Shown here: positions 7,095-7,960 of the stretch, piece by piece
How the letters are laid out: every line of letters starts with the position of its first letter
How positions within the stretch are numbered: the first letter of the stretch is position 1
NCBI GenBank assembly: GCA_046313675.1
Contig: JBKBXU010000228.1
Coordinates: 1 to 7,960, forward strand
Direction: 5' to 3'
Length of the DNA: 7,960 nt
From: JBKBXU01 sp046313675
Lineage (GTDB): Bacteria; Bacteroidota; Bacteroidia; Cytophagales; Cytophagaceae
Position numbers and translations under genes: made by a program
The notes under the pieces: model-generated
What the model saw: the letters and a program-made list of their open reading frames with translations, nothing else
The model's database searches: none
Told to the model about the DNA's origin: nothing

Positions 7095-7120
7095 GCTTAG
7101 TAGACAAAGCTAAACTAAGC
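7095..7120 (-). promoter_or_regulatory. Candidate MarC promoter -7 element inside an inverted repeat
   Basis: The minus strand carries TAGCTTTG (7112-7105), a perfect TAnnTTTG match 24 nt upstream of the ATG. A TTG is found only at 7140-7138, with a 25-nt spacer that is longer than usual. The -7 element sits in the 12-nt loop between GCTTAGT (7095-7101) and ACTAAGC (7114-7120), a perfect 7-bp inverted repeat. The dyad could be a repressor site over the promoter, or chance. Confidence 0.4.
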
Positions 7121-7247
7121 CTATTGCTTCTTTTTCCCAAAAATGTATTGTAAAAAGTATAAAATTTGCGACAATAGAAGAGCGCAATCTTGAATCTGGA
7201 ATTGCAATAGTACTTTCTATTAGGTAGCAAAATAAATCAAATCAGTC

Positions 7248-7316
7248 CCATCGTGCATCCGCATCAATGGGTCATGTGTAAACCTTCTTAGTGACCTTTG
7301 TGAAACCATAAGACGT
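7248..7316. repeat. Composite intergenic repeat, copy 1
   Basis: The 15-mer CCATCGTGCATCCGC (7248-7262) recurs exactly at 7622-7636. Further on, 7287-7316 matches 7677-7706 at 23 of 30 positions without a gap, ending in the shared AAGACGT. The same two modules occur in the same order in both copies, with 24 nt between them here and 40 nt in copy 2. The hairpin that follows the 15-mer in copy 2 is decayed here. Confidence 0.7.
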
Positions 7317-7389
7317 TTATACGCCTTTGGTTATCGGCAACAGCAAGATTAACCTACATTCTCCCCGCTCCCGCTCCATAACCAACAAA

Positions 7390-7408
7390 TCCCGGAACAG
7401 GCCTGGGA
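7390..7408. repeat. Small GC-rich hairpin
   Basis: TCCCGG (7390-7395) pairs with CTGGGA (7403-7408) through five Watson-Crick pairs and one G-T pair, over a 7-nt loop. An alternative stem pairs CCTG (7402-7405) with CAGG (7411-7414). No T tract follows on the plus strand. Its role is unknown. Confidence 0.35.
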
Positions 7409-7444
7409 AACAGGTTATTAAGATTAATAAACTAATAATCAATA

Positions 7445-7468
7445 ATTTAAAATTCAACATTTAAAATT
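7445..7468. repeat. AT-rich tandem decamer
   Basis: ATTTAAAATT occurs at 7445-7454 and again at 7459-7468, a 14-nt period. AT-rich direct repeats of this form are common between genes in Bacteroidota. No coding or regulatory role is visible. Confidence 0.5.
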
Positions 7469-7514
7469 ATACCTCCCCCTTCTTCCTCTCCGTGTTTACT
7501 CCGTTCAGAACACC

Positions 7515-7532
7515 GTGTTTTCCGATGGTTAA
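7515..7532. repeat. 18-nt dispersed repeat, copy 1
   Basis: GTGTTTTCCGATGGTTAA (7515-7532) matches GTGTTCCCCCATGGTTAA (7740-7757) at 15 of 18 positions. Both copies are preceded at a short distance by a CCGTGT string. The pair flanks the hairpin cluster and composite copy 2. Confidence 0.55.
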
Positions 7533-7550
7533 AAAACAAACTACCCCTCA

Positions 7551-7602
7551 GCCCTTTGGGCAGCTCCCCTAAAACAAGGGAGCCAGCCTGATCCAACAGG
7601 AT
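7551..7602. repeat. REP-like cluster of adjacent hairpins
   Basis: Three stems follow closely. GCCC (7551-7554) pairs with GGGC (7558-7561) over TTT. GCTCCC (7563-7568) pairs with GGGAGC (7578-7583) over a 9-nt loop. CCTG (7587-7590) pairs with CAGG (7597-7600), or alternatively ATCC (7591-7594) with GGAT (7599-7602). The sequence type CAGCTCCCCTAAAACAAGGG resembles repetitive extragenic palindromes seen in many Bacteroidota genomes. No REP-associated transposase gene lies in the window. Confidence 0.6.
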
Positions 7603-7621
7603 TAGCAATCTTGAAAAGTGT

Positions 7622-7706
7622 CCATCGTGCATCCGCTTCAGCGGATCATCGTGTTTTTGTTCCTGTTTCTGTTTTTCTTCGTGTCCATCGTGCTACCAAA
7701 AGACGT
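7622..7706. repeat. Composite intergenic repeat, copy 2
   Basis: This is the partner of 7248-7316: the same 15-mer (7622-7636) and the same 30-nt module (7677-7706). They are separated by a T/C-rich insert at about 7652-7676. Within this copy the 13-mer GTGTCCATCGTGC occurs twice (7618-7630 and 7681-7693), so the unit itself seems built from a shorter GTG-CC-GTG motif. Confidence 0.7.
7631..7646. repeat. Perfect 6-bp hairpin within composite repeat copy 2
   Basis: ATCCGC (7631-7636) and GCGGAT (7641-7646) pair perfectly around the tetraloop TTCA. At the equivalent place in copy 1 (7257-7272) ATCCGC is kept but the right arm has changed to ATGGGT, so the stem is mostly lost there. Confidence 0.6.
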
Positions 7707-7739
7707 CTTTGCTCTTTAGCGCAAACCGTGTCAAACTCT

Positions 7740-7757
7740 GTGTTCCCCCATGGTTAA
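7740..7757. repeat. 18-nt dispersed repeat, copy 2
   Basis: This is the second copy of the 18-nt repeat at 7515-7532, with three substitutions. It ends the repeat-rich part of the intergenic region, about 120 nt before the VF530 start codon. Confidence 0.55.
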
Positions 7758-7842
7758 GCAAGAACAAGCTATGCTTTGTTACGCAAATACGCTTTTTAAT
7801 GTTCTTTTGCCACTCATGACAGAATCTATCGCAAAATCCAGG

Positions 7843-7872
7843 TTGAACCTATTCAGATATCAACTACCTTTA
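7843..7872 (+). promoter_or_regulatory. Candidate promoter of the VF530-family gene
   Basis: TTG (7843-7845), a 19-nt spacer and TACCTTTA (7865-7872) match TTG-N19-TAnnTTTG except for the last base. The -7 element ends only 5 nt before the ATG at 7878, so transcription would begin at or next to the start codon, giving a leaderless or nearly leaderless mRNA. The -33 triplet lies in the small dyad AGGTTGAACCT (7840-7850). Confidence 0.4.
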
Positions 7873-7877
7873 CAATT

Positions 7878-7960
7878 ATGGAATCACAATCTAATAACCC
7901 TCTTCACGGAAAGACCTTAGAAATGATTGTCCGGCAATTGGTGGATTATTATGGATGGGA
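7878..7960 (+). CDS. VF530-family (DUF2132) small DNA-binding protein, N-terminal fragment
   Basis: The frame starting with ATG at 7878 runs open to the window edge, giving 27 complete codons. The peptide contains NPLHGKTLEMIV (residues 7-18) and LVDYYGW (21-27). This fits the conserved opening of VF530-family proteins, which read roughly NPLHG-x-TLE-x-I, then LV-x-x-YGW. Full-length members are about 70 aa and are named after a Vibrio fischeri protein with a DNA-binding annotation; their cellular role is not established. The gene lies downstream of the repeat-rich intergenic region, and its own promoter candidate ends 5 nt before the start codon. The remainder is outside the window, so intactness cannot be judged. 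Confidence 0.85.
   Translation, partial: MESQSNNPLHGKTLEMIVRQLVDYYGW

Larger units (their letters stand above)
7081..7877. other. 797-nt intergenic region without a convincing gene, repeat-bearing
   Basis: No open frame here has recognisable protein features. The longest, 61 codons on the minus strand (7447-7632), runs through hairpins and repeats and looks accidental. No tRNA or rRNA was recognised. The first part (to about 7245) is AT-rich and featureless apart from the MarC promoter region. From about 7245 to 7760 the sequence is a patchwork of diverged repeated units and small hairpins, listed separately. From about 7780 it becomes the leader of the VF530 gene. Confidence 0.75.

Noticed and set aside
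7143..7193. 16-codon ATG frame in the AT-rich gap
   Set aside because: It is too short, has no similarity to a known leader peptide and precedes no gene on that strand for 680 nt.
7447..7632. 61-codon open frame on the minus strand
   Set aside because: It runs through the hairpin cluster and the AT-rich decamers, shows no domain-like composition and has no promoter motif; it is a by-product of repeat sequence.
7245..7760. CRISPR array
   Set aside because: The repeat copies are diverged, irregularly spaced and few; there are no uniform repeats with unique spacers of equal length and no cas genes.
7763..7780. Hairpin AACAAGC / GCTTTGTT as a terminator
   Set aside because: The stem contains a bulge, no T tract follows and no gene ends upstream on the plus strand.

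Overview
The window looks like a chromosomal segment from a Bacteroidota bacterium, probably of the Cytophagia type. The phylum call rests on the odhA/odhB gene pair with Bacteroidota-style N-termini, promoter-like motifs of the TTG-N19-TAnnTTTG class, AT-rich leaders without strong Shine-Dalgarno sequences, and an intergenic repeat type common in this phylum. The genus cannot be decided from the sequence.

Layout. The left part (1-4124) is on the minus strand. Reading in the direction of transcription it holds a 403-aa lysine-ketoglutarate-reductase-like dehydrogenase, then odhA (2-oxoglutarate dehydrogenase E1), then the first eight codons of odhB (E2), which runs off the left edge. The middle (4250-6415) is on the plus strand: a family 2 glycosyltransferase, followed after 75 nt by a DEAD-box-like protein that keeps its P-loop lysine but has lost or altered most other helicase motifs. 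A MarC-family membrane protein (6427-7080, minus) converges on that gene with only 11 nt between the stop codons. A 797-nt stretch without a gene (7081-7877) follows. It carries diverged repeated units and several small hairpins. The first 27 codons of a VF530-family gene run off the right edge.

How the genes relate. odhA and odhB encode subunits of one TCA-cycle complex and are almost certainly cotranscribed. The dehydrogenase upstream belongs to a family that condenses lysine with 2-oxoglutarate, the substrate of OdhA, so a metabolic link is possible but unproven. No functional link among the glycosyltransferase, the helicase-like protein, MarC and VF530 is visible.

Most of the window is ordinary housekeeping sequence, and I see no defence island, phage or CRISPR. 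The points worth a second look are the catalytically degraded DEAD-box protein, the face-to-face overlapping promoters at 4134-4250, the single-domain LKR homologue beside odhAB, and the composite repeat and hairpin cluster at 7248-7757.
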